A stretch of DNA of 64,000 nucleotides, taken from NCBI RefSeq assembly GCF_019061305.1, contig NZ_JAHQZT010000002.1, forward strand, positions 1 to 64,000. Reading direction: 5' to 3'. A program made the position numbers and the translations under genes. Shown piece by piece: positions 17,929 through 27,758 of the stretch; the stretch's first letter is position 1; every line of letters begins with the position of its first letter. The notes under the pieces are model-generated. The model worked only from the letters and a program-made list of their open reading frames with translations, searched no databases and was not told the DNA's origin. This DNA comes from Marinobacterium weihaiense (GTDB lineage: Bacteria > Pseudomonadota > Gammaproteobacteria > Pseudomonadales > Balneatricaceae).

Positions 17929-19272
17929 TCAGGCTTCGCTTTCGTCTTCTTCAGCAGCGTCTTCCTGCTGCGGTGCCGGCTGAATGGCTTCCTCGTAAGG
18001 AACAGCCTTTTCAGTGACTTTAGCAGATGCCGCCAGATGATCAACCACCTGATCTTCCAGCACCAGGCTCTTGATCTGATTCAGAATCTGGTCGTTGCCG
18101 TAGTACCAGTCGATAACCTGCTGCGGATCCTGGTAAGTGGACGCCATCTCTTCGACTGTTTCACGTACACGGCTTTCATCCGCTTCCAGTTCGTTCGCCT
18201 TGACCACTTCCTGGATCAGCAGGCCGACGCTGACGCGACGCTTGGCCTGATCTTCAAACATCTCTTTCGGCAGCATGTTCGGGTCGATATTGGCGTTTTC
18301 GCCACCGAACTGCTGGATCGCCTGACGACGCAGGTTGTCGATTTCGCTGTCGATCAGGGCTGCCGGCACGTCGATATCATTGACTTTCAGCAGTTCGTTG
18401 AAGACCTGATCCTTCAGCTTCATTTTCAGCGCCTGCTTCAGTTCGCGCTCCATGTTCTTGCGCACTTCAGCTTTGAAGCCGTCCAGTTCTTTCTCTTCGA
18501 TACCGAAGCGAGAGAAGAACTCTTCGTTCAGCTCCGGCAGTTCCTGAGCGGAAACGGACTGTACCTTGGTCTTAAAGGTAGCCGCTTTACCTTTCAGGTT
18601 TTCAGCGTGATAGTCTTCCGGGAAGCTCACTTCCAGGTCAAACTCTTCACCTGCCTTCTTACCAGCCAGACCATCTTCGAAGCCCGGGATCATGGAACCG
18701 GAGCCCAGGACCAGATCGTGGCCTTCGGCCTTGCCGCCTTCGAACGCTTCGCCATCGACGAAACCTTCAAAGTCGATCTTCACACGGTCGCCTTCAGCAG
18801 CGGCGCGGTCAACTTCAACCCAGTTAGCCTGCTGCTTCTGCAGGGTTTCGATCATCTGATCCATGTCGGCATCAGTGATTTCAGCGGTCTGCTTTTCGAT
18901 TTCAACACCGGCCAGATCTTTCAGTTCGATCTCCGGGTACACTTCGAAAGTGGCAACGAACTGGAGATCTTCACCTTCCTTGTCGTTTTTGAACTCGATG
19001 TTCGGGCCACCGGCCGGCTGCAGTTTTTCCTGCTCAACGGCAGAATAGAAGCTTTCCTGAACCACTTGACCCAGGACATCCTGACGGATCGCGCTGCCAA
19101 ACATGCGCTTGATCACCTTGGGCGGTACTTTACCCGGACGGAAACCGTCCAGACGACGAGTACGTGCCTGCTGGGCGACCAGTTTGTCAACGTCCTGGTC
19201 GATGCGTTCAGCCGGAACAGTGATGGTCAGCTGACGCTCAAGGCCGGAAGTCGTTTCAACAGAAACTTGCAT
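17929..19272 (-). CDS. tig: Trigger factor
   Basis: This is the ribosome-bound chaperone and peptidyl-prolyl isomerase, 447 residues. The ribosome-binding signature GFRPGKVPPKVIKRMFG is near residue 45. The FKBP-type domain (VKIDFEGFVDGEAFEGGKAE, then SMIPGFEDGLAGKKAGEEF) lies at about 155-240, and a long helical C-terminal chaperone domain ends in a very acidic tail. The ATG at 19272 follows GAGG. The frame stays open to 19413 but the family start is MQVSVETTSGLER. Transcribed ahead of clpP and clpX. Confidence 0.97.
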   Translation of the reverse strand: MQVSVETTSGLERQLTITVPAERIDQDVDKLVAQQARTRRLDGFRPGKVPPKVIKRMFGSAIRQDVLGQVVQESFYSAVEQEKLQPAGGPNIEFKNDKEGEDLQFVATFEVYPEIELKDLAGVEIEKQTAEITDADMDQMIETLQKQQANWVEVDRAAAEGDRVKIDFEGFVDGEAFEGGKAEGHDLVLGSGSMIPGFEDGLAGKKAGEEFDLEVSFPEDYHAENLKGKAATFKTKVQSVSAQELPELNEEFFSRFGIEEKELDGFKAEVRKNMERELKQALKMKLKDQVFNELLKVNDIDVPAALIDSEIDNLRRQAIQQFGGENANIDPNMLPKEMFEDQAKRRVSVGLLIQEVVKANELEADESRVRETVEEMASTYQDPQQVIDWYYGNDQILNQIKSLVLEDQVVDHLAASAKVTEKAVPYEEAIQPAPQQEDAAEEDESEA

Positions 19273-19492
19273 GGAGATCCTCACAAATAGTTTTGCAGCA
19301 TGATGGTGCGACCTGCAGGCTCGCTCAATACCAGAACGACCGACCAGCAGAGCCAAAATTCTAAAGCGCGAAATTTTCGTGCAAGCGCCTCGATTAGTCA
19401 AGCAAAACGGCACGTTAAGTGGCTTTTCGCAGACATAAAACGAAGAGATATTCTGAACTAAATCAAAGGGATATCAAACAGGAGGGTTGCAC

Positions 19493-19568
19493 TGGGGTGG
19501 ACGATGGGGCTCGAACCCACGACCACCGGAATCACAATCCGGGGCTCTACCAACTGAGCTACGCCCAC
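19493..19568 (-). tRNA. tRNA-His (GTG), second copy in the operon
   Basis: The full cloverleaf reads leftward from GTGGGCG to CGTCCAC with discriminator C and encoded CCA. The anticodon loop carries GTG. The extra G at 19569 fits the G-1 that histidine tRNAs need. It is identical in sequence to the copy at 19708-19783. Confidence 0.96.
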
Positions 19569-19590
19569 CACATTAGTGCATCGGTGTACT

Positions 19591-19675
19591 TGGTGCGGAA
19601 GGAGAGACTCGAACTCTCACACCTTGCGGCACTGGAACCTAAATCCAGCGTGTCTACCAATTCCACCACTTCCGC
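19591..19675 (-). tRNA. tRNA-Leu (TAG)
   Basis: An 85-base class II tRNA with acceptor stem GCGGAAG/CTTCCGC, anticodon loop TTTAGGT (anticodon TAG, reading CUA and related codons), a long variable arm, and encoded CCA. Confidence 0.96.
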
Positions 19676-19707
19676 ATCAGCTTGTGCTGATGATACTGCT
19701 TGAGGTA

Positions 19708-19783
19708 TGGGGTGGACGATGGGGCTCGAACCCACGACCACCGGAATCACAATCCGGGGCTCTACCAACTGAGCTACGCCCAC
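19708..19783 (-). tRNA. tRNA-His (GTG), first copy in the operon
   Basis: Same sequence as the copy at 19493-19568, with GTG anticodon, encoded CCA and a G at 19784 available as G-1. The two copies flank the leucine tRNA. Confidence 0.96.
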
Positions 19784-19813
19784 CATAACCTCTATTACTC
19801 AACCTAGACGGGC

Positions 19814-19890
19814 TGGCACGCCCGGCAGGACTCGAACCTGCAACCTACGGCTTAGAAGGCCGTTGCTCTATCCGGTTGAGCTACGAGCGC
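19814..19890 (-). tRNA. tRNA-Arg (TCT)
   Basis: A 77-base tRNA with anticodon stem ACGGC/GCCGT, loop CTTCTAA (anticodon TCT, decoding AGA/AGG), acceptor GCGCTCG paired with CGGGCGT, discriminator G, encoded CCA. It is the first gene after the promoter. Confidence 0.95.
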
Positions 19891-19939
19891 TTAACACGCC
19901 GCCTCGCCTTGGGTGACACCCCGTGTCGAGGAGCTGCGT

Positions 19940-19968
19940 ATATTAGTCATCCTCTCTGGGAGCGTCAA
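19940..19968 (-). promoter_or_regulatory. Strong sigma70 promoter of the tRNA operon
   Basis: On the minus strand TTGACG (19968-19963), a 17-base spacer and TAATAT (19945-19940) are near consensus. An A/T-rich block at about 19970-19992 sits where an UP element would be, and the initial transcribed region is GC-rich, as in growth-rate-controlled stable RNA promoters. Confidence 0.85.
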
Positions 19969-20113
19969 CACCTTTTTGAAAAATTTTTAAAAGAAACAAC
20001 GCCCTGTAACCAAAAACGCGATAAAAGTCCATTGGCGGCCAAGCAGTAAAGATGAGAAAATCGCCCTATTCTTTTTCATCTACACACAGCACTCAAAGGA
20101 AAAGACCTCACTC

Positions 20114-20968
20114 ATGAGCGCCCAGATCATTGATGGCAAGCAGATTGCTTCAGACGTTCGGCAGACAGTTCGCGCCGGCATTGATGCCCGACTGGCGGAA
20201 GGCAAACGCGCCCCCAGCCTCGCGGTAGTCCTGGTCGGTAGCGACCCAGCTTCTCAGGTATATGTCCGTAACAAAAAGAATGCCTGCGCCGAAGTCGGCA
20301 TTACCTCCAAGGCATTTGACTTGCCTGCTGAAACCTCACGCGAAGAACTGCTGACCCTGATCAACAGCCTTAACAATGATAACGAGGTTGACGGCATTTT
20401 GGTGCAGCTCCCCCTGCCCGCCCACCTGGATGCAACCGAAGTTCTCGAGCAGATTCGCCCGGATAAGGATGTAGACGGTTTTCACGCCTTCAACCTGGGC
20501 CGCCTGGCACAACGCATACCGGTACTGCGCCCCTGTACCCCCAAAGGCGTCATGACTTTGCTTGAATCCACCGGCGTTGATCTGCACGGACAAGAAGCCG
20601 TCATCGTGGGCGCATCCAACATTGTCGGCCGCCCGATGACACTGGAGCTGCTACTGGCCGGCTGCACCACGACCACCACTCACCGCTTTACGCGCGACCT
20701 GGAATTCCACGTGCGTCGAGCCGATATCGTGATTGTGGGTGTCGGTATCCCCGGCCTGGTCAAAGGCGAGTGGATCAAACCCGGCGCCATCGTGATTGAT
20801 GTCGGTATCAATCGCCTTGACAGTGGTCGTCTGGTAGGCGACGTTGAATTCGAACCGGCGGCCGAGCGTGCCGGCTGGATCACACCGGTACCCGGCGGTG
20901 TTGGCCCAATGACTGTTGCCAGCCTGATGGAAAACACACTGGAAGCTTCCATCAAGCTGAACCCGTAA
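20114..20968 (+). CDS. folD: Bifunctional methylenetetrahydrofolate dehydrogenase/cyclohydrolase
   Basis: FolD interconverts 5,10-methylene-, methenyl- and 10-formyl-tetrahydrofolate using NADP. The 284-residue protein shows the catalytic [14 protein letters not shown] lysine region, [27 protein letters not shown], the nucleotide-binding [13 protein letters not shown] and the C-terminal [19 protein letters not shown]. Length and motifs are normal. GGA lies upstream of the ATG at 20114. It is divergent from the tRNA operon. Confidence 0.98.
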   Translation: MSAQIIDGKQIASDVRQTVRAGIDARLAEGKRAPSLAVVLVGSDPASQVYVRNKKNACAEVGITSKAFDLPAETSREELLTLINSLNNDNEVDGILVQLPLPAHLDATEVLEQIRPDKDVDGFHAFNLGRLAQRIPVLRPCTPKGVMTLLESTGVDLHGQEAVIVGASNIVGRPMTLELLLAGCTTTTTHRFTRDLEFHVRRADIVIVGVGIPGLVKGEWIKPGAIVIDVGINRLDSGRLVGDVEFEPAAERAGWITPVPGGVGPMTVASLMENTLEASIKLNP

Positions 20969-21072
20969 CACCCTGCCCGGCACTCAACTCATGAGGGCCG
21001 GGCCTTGAACGGGCCAGGCAATATGGAATGACTGGCCCTGAGACTATCCTCGAAGTTGCAGGATGACGCAGG

Positions 21073-22908
21073 ATGCACGCCGAACAGGATTTACAGCCTA
21101 TCAACGATGAAGGCCTGCCGGATACACGCATGCGGCATAGCCCCTTTTTCGCAACCCTGACCCTTATCACAGGGTTGATCATCAGCTTCCATTTGGCCAG
21201 CACAACAGCCGAACAGGAACGCGCCCGTGCTCAAGACCGCTTTCAAACCCTGACACAACAGACGACACAGGTAATTCAAGAAAAACTGGATCGATTCACG
21301 CTATTGATGTCGGCCGGACGCGGACTCGTGCTGAACAATGCAGACCTGCCTCCCGACGCACTGAACAAGCGCTGGCATCAAATGTTTGAAAGTTTTGATA
21401 TTGATCTGGCCAATTTCAGCCTGGTCGGTCTCTCCTTTACACGCTACTTGGATGCACAAAACCGGGACCGTTTCACAGCATCCATCAACCAGGGTAACGA
21501 CAGCGCTTTCAATATATTCCCACCACCGCCTGCCAACCAACCCAGCCTTGTGGTCATGCATCTGGTGCCCGCCAGCATCGAAGGCCGCATGCGTGGCTAT
21601 GACTTGATGAGCGAGACCAAACGGCGTGAAGCGGCAACTGCGGCTATCCGTAGCCACCAACCCGTACTGAGTCGACCACTGTCACTGCTGCCGACCGATA
21701 TCCACTCACTGGATTACCTGCAGCTGCTGCCGGTCATTGACCAAACACGACCGCAGGATCGCTTCCTCGGCGTTGTCACCATCGGCTTCAGTATGGGCAC
21801 ACTCGTACAATCAAGCCTGGACAACCTGCAAGCGCCGTTGCGCATTCAAGTCATTGACCCACGTGAGTCTCTGCAGCAAGCCAGCTACGATACTCACCCT
21901 CAGCACTCCCCTCCCGACGCGGAGCTGATGCAGACCTCGGAACTGACGATTGCCGGCCAGTCAATTCAACTCAGGTTTGCAAACCTGGACCCTGACACCA
22001 GCTTGATGCTGACCCGCCAACATGACTCGGCCACACTGATATCGGGTATTTCCATCACGTTGATGCTGACACTGATGCTGATGTTCTACATCATTGCACG
22101 ACACCAGGCGCTGCAGGTGAGTCGACGCATGGCCTCACGTGCCGAGGAGATGTATCAGCGTTACCGTACCCTCTTTGTACAATCCCCCGAGGCCATCGTT
22201 GTACATGTTGATGGCTGCGTTGAAATGGCCAACCCCAATGCCGCCCGCCTGATGGGCTGCACATCACCGCAGGAACTGATCAACCGACCGGTAAGCGAGC
22301 TGGTACACCCCGACAGCCAGAAGGCTTTTCAGCGCCGTCGCCATGCCCTGCATCAGGGCGCACAACTGGAACCAACCGAGCAAAAGCTGGTACGCATCAA
22401 TGGCCAGGCCTTTACCGCCGAAGTCTCCAGCTCCATTATCAACTATAAGGGCCAAAAAGCTGTTCAGGTGATGTTCCGTGACATCAGCACCGAAAAGCGT
22501 CAACGACTAGAAGCGCGCATTGCCAGGGTGATTGCCTACAACAGCAGTGACGCCATCATGGTAACCGACGCGCATGGCGCTATTGAACTGGTCAACCCTG
22601 CCTTTCAGGCTATGACAGGCTATATAGAAGCCAATGTTCAGGGTCGCACGCCGGACCTGCTCAATTCTGGGCAACACGACAGTGCGTTTTTCTTTGAACT
22701 TTGGTCAAGTCTTCAGGAGCGCGGCCACTGGAGCGGCGACATCATCAACCGTACACGAGACGGCCGATTGTATATCCAGCAAACCGATATTCACGCCCTG
22801 CATGACGAGCACAACCAGATTACGCACTTTGTGTGTTTGATGAGTGATGTGACCGAAGCGCGAAACAGCCTGGAACAAGCACTAGAGTCGAGTAGCGCCC
22901 CGTCATGA
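21073..22908 (+). CDS. CHASE-PAS-PAS membrane sensor without output domain
   Basis: This 611-residue inner-membrane sensor has a first membrane helix at about 25-43 (FATLTLITGLIISFHLAS). A periplasmic CHASE-type ligand domain fills about 50-310, with a second helix at about 318-340 (ISITLMLTLMLMFYIIA). Two cytoplasmic PAS/PAC units follow: the first from about 358 (QSPEAIVVHVDGCVEMANPN), the second from about 484 (NSSDAIMVTDAHGAIELVNP). The chain stops right after the second PAC motif (SDVTEARNSLEQALES) with no GGDEF, EAL, kinase or methyl-accepting domain. The following DNA contains a large hairpin rather than a lost domain. It may act by interaction with a partner or be a truncated cyclase. 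Likely start ATG 21073. Confidence 0.8.
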   Translation: MHAEQDLQPINDEGLPDTRMRHSPFFATLTLITGLIISFHLASTTAEQERARAQDRFQTLTQQTTQVIQEKLDRFTLLMSAGRGLVLNNADLPPDALNKRWHQMFESFDIDLANFSLVGLSFTRYLDAQNRDRFTASINQGNDSAFNIFPPPPANQPSLVVMHLVPASIEGRMRGYDLMSETKRREAATAAIRSHQPVLSRPLSLLPTDIHSLDYLQLLPVIDQTRPQDRFLGVVTIGFSMGTLVQSSLDNLQAPLRIQVIDPRESLQQASYDTHPQHSPPDAELMQTSELTIAGQSIQLRFANLDPDTSLMLTRQHDSATLISGISITLMLTLMLMFYIIARHQALQVSRRMASRAEEMYQRYRTLFVQSPEAIVVHVDGCVEMANPNAARLMGCTSPQELINRPVSELVHPDSQKAFQRRRHALHQGAQLEPTEQKLVRINGQAFTAEVSSSIINYKGQKAVQVMFRDISTEKRQRLEARIARVIAYNSSDAIMVTDAHGAIELVNPAFQAMTGYIEANVQGRTPDLLNSGQHDSAFFFELWSSLQERGHWSGDIINRTRDGRLYIQQTDIHALHDEHNQITHFVCLMSDVTEARNSLEQALESSSAPS

Positions 22909-22920
22909 TCCATGCGTGTT

Positions 22921-22955
22921 GCGGCCCCGCCCGGGCACTGCATGGGCGGGGCCGC
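22921..22955 (+). terminator. GC-rich hairpin after the CHASE sensor gene
   Basis: GCGGCCCCGCCC at 22921-22932 pairs exactly with GGGCGGGGCCGC at 22944-22955. There is no U tract on the plus strand. It probably ends or pauses transcription between the convergent sensor and cysS genes. Confidence 0.6.
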
Positions 22956-22973
22956 ATGACAGAGAAGTCATAA

Positions 22974-23000
22974 AAACAGACGCCATCGGGTGATGGCGTC
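22974..23000 (-). terminator. Intrinsic terminator of cysS
   Basis: GACGCCATC at 22979-22987 and GATGGCGTC at 22992-23000 form a nine-base stem with a four-base loop. On the minus strand it is followed by TGTTTTTA. It lies eight bases after the cysS stop. Confidence 0.88.
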
Positions 23001-23008
23001 CTGGAGTT

Positions 23009-24400
23009 TTACTGTTCGCGGTACCAGCTGGTGCCTTCACGACTGTCCTTGAGCACAATGCCGTTTGCAGCCAGCAGGTCACGGACGCGATCGGCTTCGG
23101 CAAAGTCGCGATCCTTGCGTGCCTGGTTACGCTGGTCGATCAGTGCCTCGATCTCTTCGGCTGCCAGATCACCCTCGCCGGCACTCCCCTGCAGAAACGC
23201 CTTGGGATCCTGCTGCAGCAACCCGATCATGCCGCCCAGCTGCTTCAGCTGTGCCGCCAGCAGCGGCGCATCATCGCTGCCTTCGCGCACGGCCTTGTTC
23301 AGTTCGGATACCAGCTCGAACAACACTGCCAACGCGCGCGGTGTGTTGAAGTCATCATCCATCGCCTCGTAGAACCGAGCCTCAAAGCCATTTTCGAGCC
23401 CTGTGGCAGTATCAGCGGCATCAACCGATGCCAGTGCCTGATAGAAACGCTCCAGCGCACTCTGGGCTTCCTTGAGACTGTCTTCGGAGTAATCGATATA
23501 ACTGCGATAGTGCACCGCAGACAGGAAATAGCGCACTACTTCCGGGTTGTAATGCTTCAGCACCTCACGAATGGTAAAGAAGTTGCCCAGTGACTTGGAC
23601 ATCTTTTCCGCCCCCATACGTACCGGACCGGCATGCATCCAGTAGTGTGCATAGGCGCAGCCATTGGCCGCCTCAGACTGGGCGATCTCATTTTCGTGGT
23701 GCGGGAACGGCAGATCAGGACCGCCGCCATGAATATCGAAAGTGTCGCCCAGGCAGCACTTGGACATGGCCGAGCATTCGATGTGCCAACCCGGACGACC
23801 CTGCCCCCAGGGTGTATCCCAGCTGACCTCACCGGGCTTAGCCGCTTTCCAGAGCACAAAATCGAGCGGGCTTTCCTTGGCCTCCTCCACTTCCACACGG
23901 GCACCGGAACGCAGATCTTCAATCACCTTGTTGGTCAGGCGACCATAGCTCTCGAATTTTTCGACACGGTAATAGACATCACCATTTTCGGCCGCGTAAG
24001 CGTAGCCCTTGTCGATCAGGGTCTGAATCATTTCGATGATGTCATCGATGTGCGCCGTAGCACGCGGCTCCTGGTCCGGGCGCAGCACACTCAGGCGATC
24101 CTCATCTTCATGCATGGCCGCAATCATGCGCTCGGTCAGCTGGTCAACACCTTCGTTGTTTTCAGCCGCCCGGCGAATAATCTTGTCGTCTACATCGGTG
24201 ATGTTGCGCACGTAATCGACATCCCAGCCCCGCGCACGCAGGTAACGGGTGATCACATCAAACGCCACCATGACACGGGCATGACCGATGTGACAGTAGT
24301 CATAAACGGTAACGCCGCAAACATACATGCGGATTTTGCCGGGTTCGATCGGGGTAAAAATCGTTTTGCTGTTGGTCAGTGTATTGTAGATATGAAGCAT
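23009..24400 (-). CDS. cysS: Cysteine--tRNA ligase
   Basis: This class I aminoacyl-tRNA synthetase has 463 residues. The HIGH motif appears as CHIGHAR, the KMSKS loop as KMSKSLGN, and zinc ligands in [16 protein letters not shown] and [11 protein letters not shown] fit the CysRS metal site. The ATG at 24400 ([12 protein letters not shown]) matches the family start; a frame open to 24433 is not used. Only a weak ribosome site is visible. It follows the lipoprotein gene and glnS on the same strand, as in Pseudomonas apart from the lipoprotein gene. Confidence 0.98.
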   Translation of the reverse strand: MLHIYNTLTNSKTIFTPIEPGKIRMYVCGVTVYDYCHIGHARVMVAFDVITRYLRARGWDVDYVRNITDVDDKIIRRAAENNEGVDQLTERMIAAMHEDEDRLSVLRPDQEPRATAHIDDIIEMIQTLIDKGYAYAAENGDVYYRVEKFESYGRLTNKVIEDLRSGARVEVEEAKESPLDFVLWKAAKPGEVSWDTPWGQGRPGWHIECSAMSKCCLGDTFDIHGGGPDLPFPHHENEIAQSEAANGCAYAHYWMHAGPVRMGAEKMSKSLGNFFTIREVLKHYNPEVVRYFLSAVHYRSYIDYSEDSLKEAQSALERFYQALASVDAADTATGLENGFEARFYEAMDDDFNTPRALAVLFELVSELNKAVREGSDDAPLLAAQLKQLGGMIGLLQQDPKAFLQGSAGEGDLAAEEIEALIDQRNQARKDRDFAEADRVRDLLAANGIVLKDSREGTSWYREQ

Positions 24401-24430
24401 TAGGGTCTGCCGAACATTGATAAAGGTAAA

Positions 24431-24447
24431 CACCCATCCAATGGGTG
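24431..24447 (-). terminator. Small hairpin between the lipoprotein gene and cysS
   Basis: CACCCAT at 24431-24437 pairs with ATGGGTG at 24441-24447. On the minus strand it is followed by TTTACC. It may weakly separate the glnS-lipoprotein unit from cysS. Confidence 0.4.
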
Positions 24448-24498
24448 CAAGGATGTTATAACTTCACAGGAATCTGTCTGGACTTCAAGGGGTTGCCA

Positions 24499-25383
24499 TC
24501 AGGGCAAGGGAATAAATCCCAGCTCACTGCTACCCAGCAGGCTGCTTTCTCGCGTGAGCAGCACACCATTCGAGCGCCAGCGAATCGCTTCCCATTGTCC
24601 CACCGACAGAATGGACTGACGCCTTGCGTCAGACCACTGAGGCTCGCCGTCGCTGACCGGGATGCGCCACAGGAAAGCCGACGAACTGAAGCGCTTGCGA
24701 ATATAGCCCAGCAACGCCAGTTCAGCACGCACCGGGTCATAATCAGCAGCCGTGATCTGCCCGCCAACGGCAAATTCGGCCTCGGCGATCAGGGCATGAC
24801 GACCGCCATCAAGCGACACGCGATACAGCCGGGTGGCCTGATCGATCCAGTTTTTGCTGAAGATCCAGAGCCGGCCTTCCACCATCGCGGCCGCTTCGCA
24901 GTCGTTGTCGTGCTTGTAAGCCCCCTGGGTAGGACGCGCATCCGCGAACCGGAACTCGGTCAGCATCGACGGCACCGAAGTGCCGCCTGCCGCATCCAGA
25001 TCCTGCCAGCCTACGGAATACACCTGCCGCCAGCGCCGATAGCCAAGGTTGTCACCACAATCCAACACGTGGAGGTGCCGATCATCCTGCGCCAGCTCCT
25101 CCCAGTCGATATTGAGCGCATCCTGAAGCGTGTAGGTCGCGCGCAAGGACGCCGTATCCGGGTCCAGGGCATATACCCGGGCACCGCCGCCGCTGTCATT
25201 GTGGGTCCAGACATAGCCGCCATATTCAGCTAAACCGGATGTTTCGTTGACAACGTCGTCGATCAAGCCCAACCGCTGTACGCGCAAATCGGCACCGGGC
25301 ACACTGGCCGGAGAGGAGGCACACCCACCTACCAGCAACAAAAGCATTGCCAGCAGGCGGGCACAACTCACTCCGGCACGCAC
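24499..25383 (-). CDS. Predicted outer-membrane lipoprotein, propeller-like
   Basis: This 294-residue protein of unknown function begins with a lipoprotein signal peptide whose lipobox LVGGC puts the lipidated cysteine near residue 21, followed by ASS. The +2 alanine suggests outer-membrane sorting. The mature part has repeated hydrophobic/Trp strands such as SGLAEYGGYVWTHNDSGGGA, DWEELAQDDRHLHVLDCGDN and NWIDQATRLYRVSLDGG, resembling a beta-propeller esterase-like or SdiA-type fold, but no family is certain. The GTG start at 25383 is only three bases past the glnS stop, so translation is probably coupled. No such gene stands between glnS and cysS in the Pseudomonas arrangement I know. Confidence 0.65.
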   Translation of the reverse strand: MRAGVSCARLLAMLLLLVGGCASSPASVPGADLRVQRLGLIDDVVNETSGLAEYGGYVWTHNDSGGGARVYALDPDTASLRATYTLQDALNIDWEELAQDDRHLHVLDCGDNLGYRRWRQVYSVGWQDLDAAGGTSVPSMLTEFRFADARPTQGAYKHDNDCEAAAMVEGRLWIFSKNWIDQATRLYRVSLDGGRHALIAEAEFAVGGQITAADYDPVRAELALLGYIRKRFSSSAFLWRIPVSDGEPQWSDARRQSILSVGQWEAIRWRSNGVLLTRESSLLGSSELGFIPLP

Positions 25384-25386
25384 GTC

Positions 25387-27072
25387 TTACTTGCCCTTGA
25401 TCTTGGCCCAGGAGTCACGCAGGGTAACCGTGCGGTTGAACACGAGACGCGATTCGGTCGAATCCGGGTCAACACAGAAGTAACCGGTGCGCTCGAACTG
25501 GAAACGGCTTTCCGAAACAGCGTGCTTGAGCCCAATCTCGGCGCGCGCCTCGGTCATCACCTGCAGCGATTCGGGGTTGAGAAACTCGTGGAAATCGCGC
25601 TCCTTATCACCATCCGGGTTGGCTTCGGTAAACAGGCGATCATACAGGCGCACTTCGCACGGCACAGAGTTATCCGCCGATACCCAGTGGATCACGCCGT
25701 TAGGCTTGTAATCGGTCGGGTTCTGGCCCTTGGTGTCCGCATCATAGCTGCACACCAGCTCCACGACATCACCCTGCTCGTTCTTGATCACTTCGTCACA
25801 ACGCACCACGTAGGCTCCACGCAGGCGCACCGCATCGCCCGGCGCCATCCGCTTCCATTTGCGCGGTTTTTCTTCGGCGAAGTCTTCACGCTCGATCAGC
25901 AAATTACGCGTAAAGGGCACCTTGCGCAGCCCCATGGACTCATCCTTCGGATGTGCCGGCAGTTCAAACCACTCTTCTTCGCCTTCGGCATAGTTGGAGA
26001 TGGTCACCTTGATCGGGTCCACCACACACATGGCGCGCGGCGCATTGGCGTCGAGATCATCACGGATGGCGGATTCCAGCATTCCCATGTCAACGGTACC
26101 GTTGGAGCGGGTCACGCCGATCATGTCGCAGAAATTGCGGATGGACGCCGGGGTAAAACCGCGACGGCGCATGCCCGAGATGGTTGGCATACGAGGGTCA
26201 TTCCAGCCGTCCACATGACCTTCGTCCACCAGCAGCTTCAGCTTGCGCTTGCTGGTCACGGTGTAGTTCAGGTTCAGGCGTGCAAATTCGTACTGACGCG
26301 GTTTGGCCGGCACCGGCAGATTTTCGATGAACCACTCGTACAGCGGGCGGTGGTCTTCGAATTCCAGCGTACAGATGGAATGCGTAATCCCTTCCAGTGC
26401 ATCGGACTGACCGTGGGTAAAGTCATAGGACGGGTAAATACACCACTTGTCGCCGGTCTGGTGATGGTGCGCTTTGCGCACACGGTAGATCACCGGATCA
26501 CGCAGATTCATGTTCGGCGCCGCCATATCGATCTTGGCACGTAGCACGCACTCGCCTTCATCAAAGGCACCGTCACGCATCTTTTCGAACAGTTCGAGGT
26601 TTTCCTCGACACTGCGCTCGCGGTAGGGGCTGTTCTTGCCCGGCAAGGTCAGGGTGCCACGGAACTCGCGCATTTCGTGTGCACTCAGGCTATCGACGTA
26701 GGCTTTGCCCTCTTTGATCAGGTGCACGGCCCAAGTGTAAAGCTGATCAAAGTAGTCGGAGCTGTAACGGATATCACCGTTCCACTCAAAGCCCAGCCAG
26801 CGCACATCTTCAATGATGGAGTCGATGTACTCCTGGTTTTCCTTTTCCGGGTTGGTGTCATCAAAGCGCAGGTTACACTGGCCGTTGAAACGCAGAGCCG
26901 TGCCGAAATTCAGGCAGATCGATTTGGCATGACCAATGTGCAGATAGCCATTGGGTTCAGGCGGGAAACGGGTTACCACCTGGCCATCGTTCAGGCCCTT
27001 GGCAAGATCATCTTCAATAATCTGGTGGATAAAGTTGTTCGGCTTGGTGCTGTCGTTGTTGGTCATATCCAT
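25387..27072 (-). CDS. glnS: Glutamine--tRNA ligase
   Basis: This class I synthetase has about 561 residues. It shows [21 protein letters not shown] (HIGH region), the substrate loop [16 protein letters not shown], and the [14 protein letters not shown] region that replaces KMSKS in GlnRS; the C-terminal anticodon-binding barrels follow. The start is either ATG 27072 (MDMTNND) or ATG 27066 (MTNND); both lack a strong ribosome site. An in-frame ATG at 27150 is too far upstream for the family. The gene is divergent from ppiB, and a TATAAT-like box lies at 27130-27125 on this strand. Confidence 0.97.
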   Translation of the reverse strand: MDMTNNDSTKPNNFIHQIIEDDLAKGLNDGQVVTRFPPEPNGYLHIGHAKSICLNFGTALRFNGQCNLRFDDTNPEKENQEYIDSIIEDVRWLGFEWNGDIRYSSDYFDQLYTWAVHLIKEGKAYVDSLSAHEMREFRGTLTLPGKNSPYRERSVEENLELFEKMRDGAFDEGECVLRAKIDMAAPNMNLRDPVIYRVRKAHHHQTGDKWCIYPSYDFTHGQSDALEGITHSICTLEFEDHRPLYEWFIENLPVPAKPRQYEFARLNLNYTVTSKRKLKLLVDEGHVDGWNDPRMPTISGMRRRGFTPASIRNFCDMIGVTRSNGTVDMGMLESAIRDDLDANAPRAMCVVDPIKVTISNYAEGEEEWFELPAHPKDESMGLRKVPFTRNLLIEREDFAEEKPRKWKRMAPGDAVRLRGAYVVRCDEVIKNEQGDVVELVCSYDADTKGQNPTDYKPNGVIHWVSADNSVPCEVRLYDRLFTEANPDGDKERDFHEFLNPESLQVMTEARAEIGLKHAVSESRFQFERTGYFCVDPDSTESRLVFNRTVTLRDSWAKIKGK

Positions 27073-27254
27073 ATCTTGTCGAAGCTGAAAAAGGCCGGCC
27101 GCTATGCCGGAATCTATGGCGTGCATTATAACCGCAGATGCACGCGACACGCACCCGGCACAGGCATGAAAACAATTTCAGCTGCGCCGATGGATGCAGC
27201 AACTTAATACTTGAGTATAATGGGCCCACACATAAGAGAAACAGGGAACTGGAA

Positions 27255-27758
27255 ATGATCATCCTGCAAACAAACGTCGGCGCAATCACCATTGAACTGG
27301 ACCACGAAAAGGCACCTGCCACCGCTGCCAACTTTGAACAGTATGTTCGTGATGGCTTTTATGACGGCGTGATTTTCCACCGCGTCATTGATGGCTTCAT
27401 GATCCAGGGCGGCGGTTTCGAACCAGGCATGATCCCCAAGGAAACGCGTGAACCGATCCAGAACGAAGCCGACAACGGGCTGTCCAACCAGGCGGGCACC
27501 CTGGCCATGGCGCGCACCATGGATCCACACTCGGCCTCTGCACAGTTCTTCATCAACGTCTCTGACAATACCTTCCTGGACCACACGACCAAGAGCACCG
27601 AAGGCTGGGGTTACGCCGTATTCGGTAAGGTCGTTGAAGGCATGGACGTGGTCAACAAGATCAAGAAAGTCAGCACCACCATGCGTGCAGGCCATCAGGA
27701 TGTACCGGTTGAAGACATCATCATCGAATCCGCCCGCATCGAGCAGCCGGAGGGCTAA
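27255..27758 (+). CDS. ppiB: Peptidyl-prolyl cis-trans isomerase B (cyclophilin)
   Basis: This cytoplasmic cyclophilin has 167 residues. The catalytic region [15 protein letters not shown] with the key arginine and the [20 protein letters not shown] block are intact. The ATG at 27255 gives the family start [20 protein letters not shown] and GGAA precede it. A TATAAT at 27216-27221 is a plausible -10. The stop overlaps the lpxH start by one base (TAATG), indicating a two-gene operon. Confidence 0.97.
   Translation: MIILQTNVGAITIELDHEKAPATAANFEQYVRDGFYDGVIFHRVIDGFMIQGGGFEPGMIPKETREPIQNEADNGLSNQAGTLAMARTMDPHSASAQFFINVSDNTFLDHTTKSTEGWGYAVFGKVVEGMDVVNKIKKVSTTMRAGHQDVPVEDIIIESARIEQPEG

Noticed and set aside
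17899-19290. 463-codon plus-strand frame opposite tig
   Set aside because: The minus strand encodes trigger factor with all motifs; the plus-strand product is Phe/Gln-rich without family resemblance.
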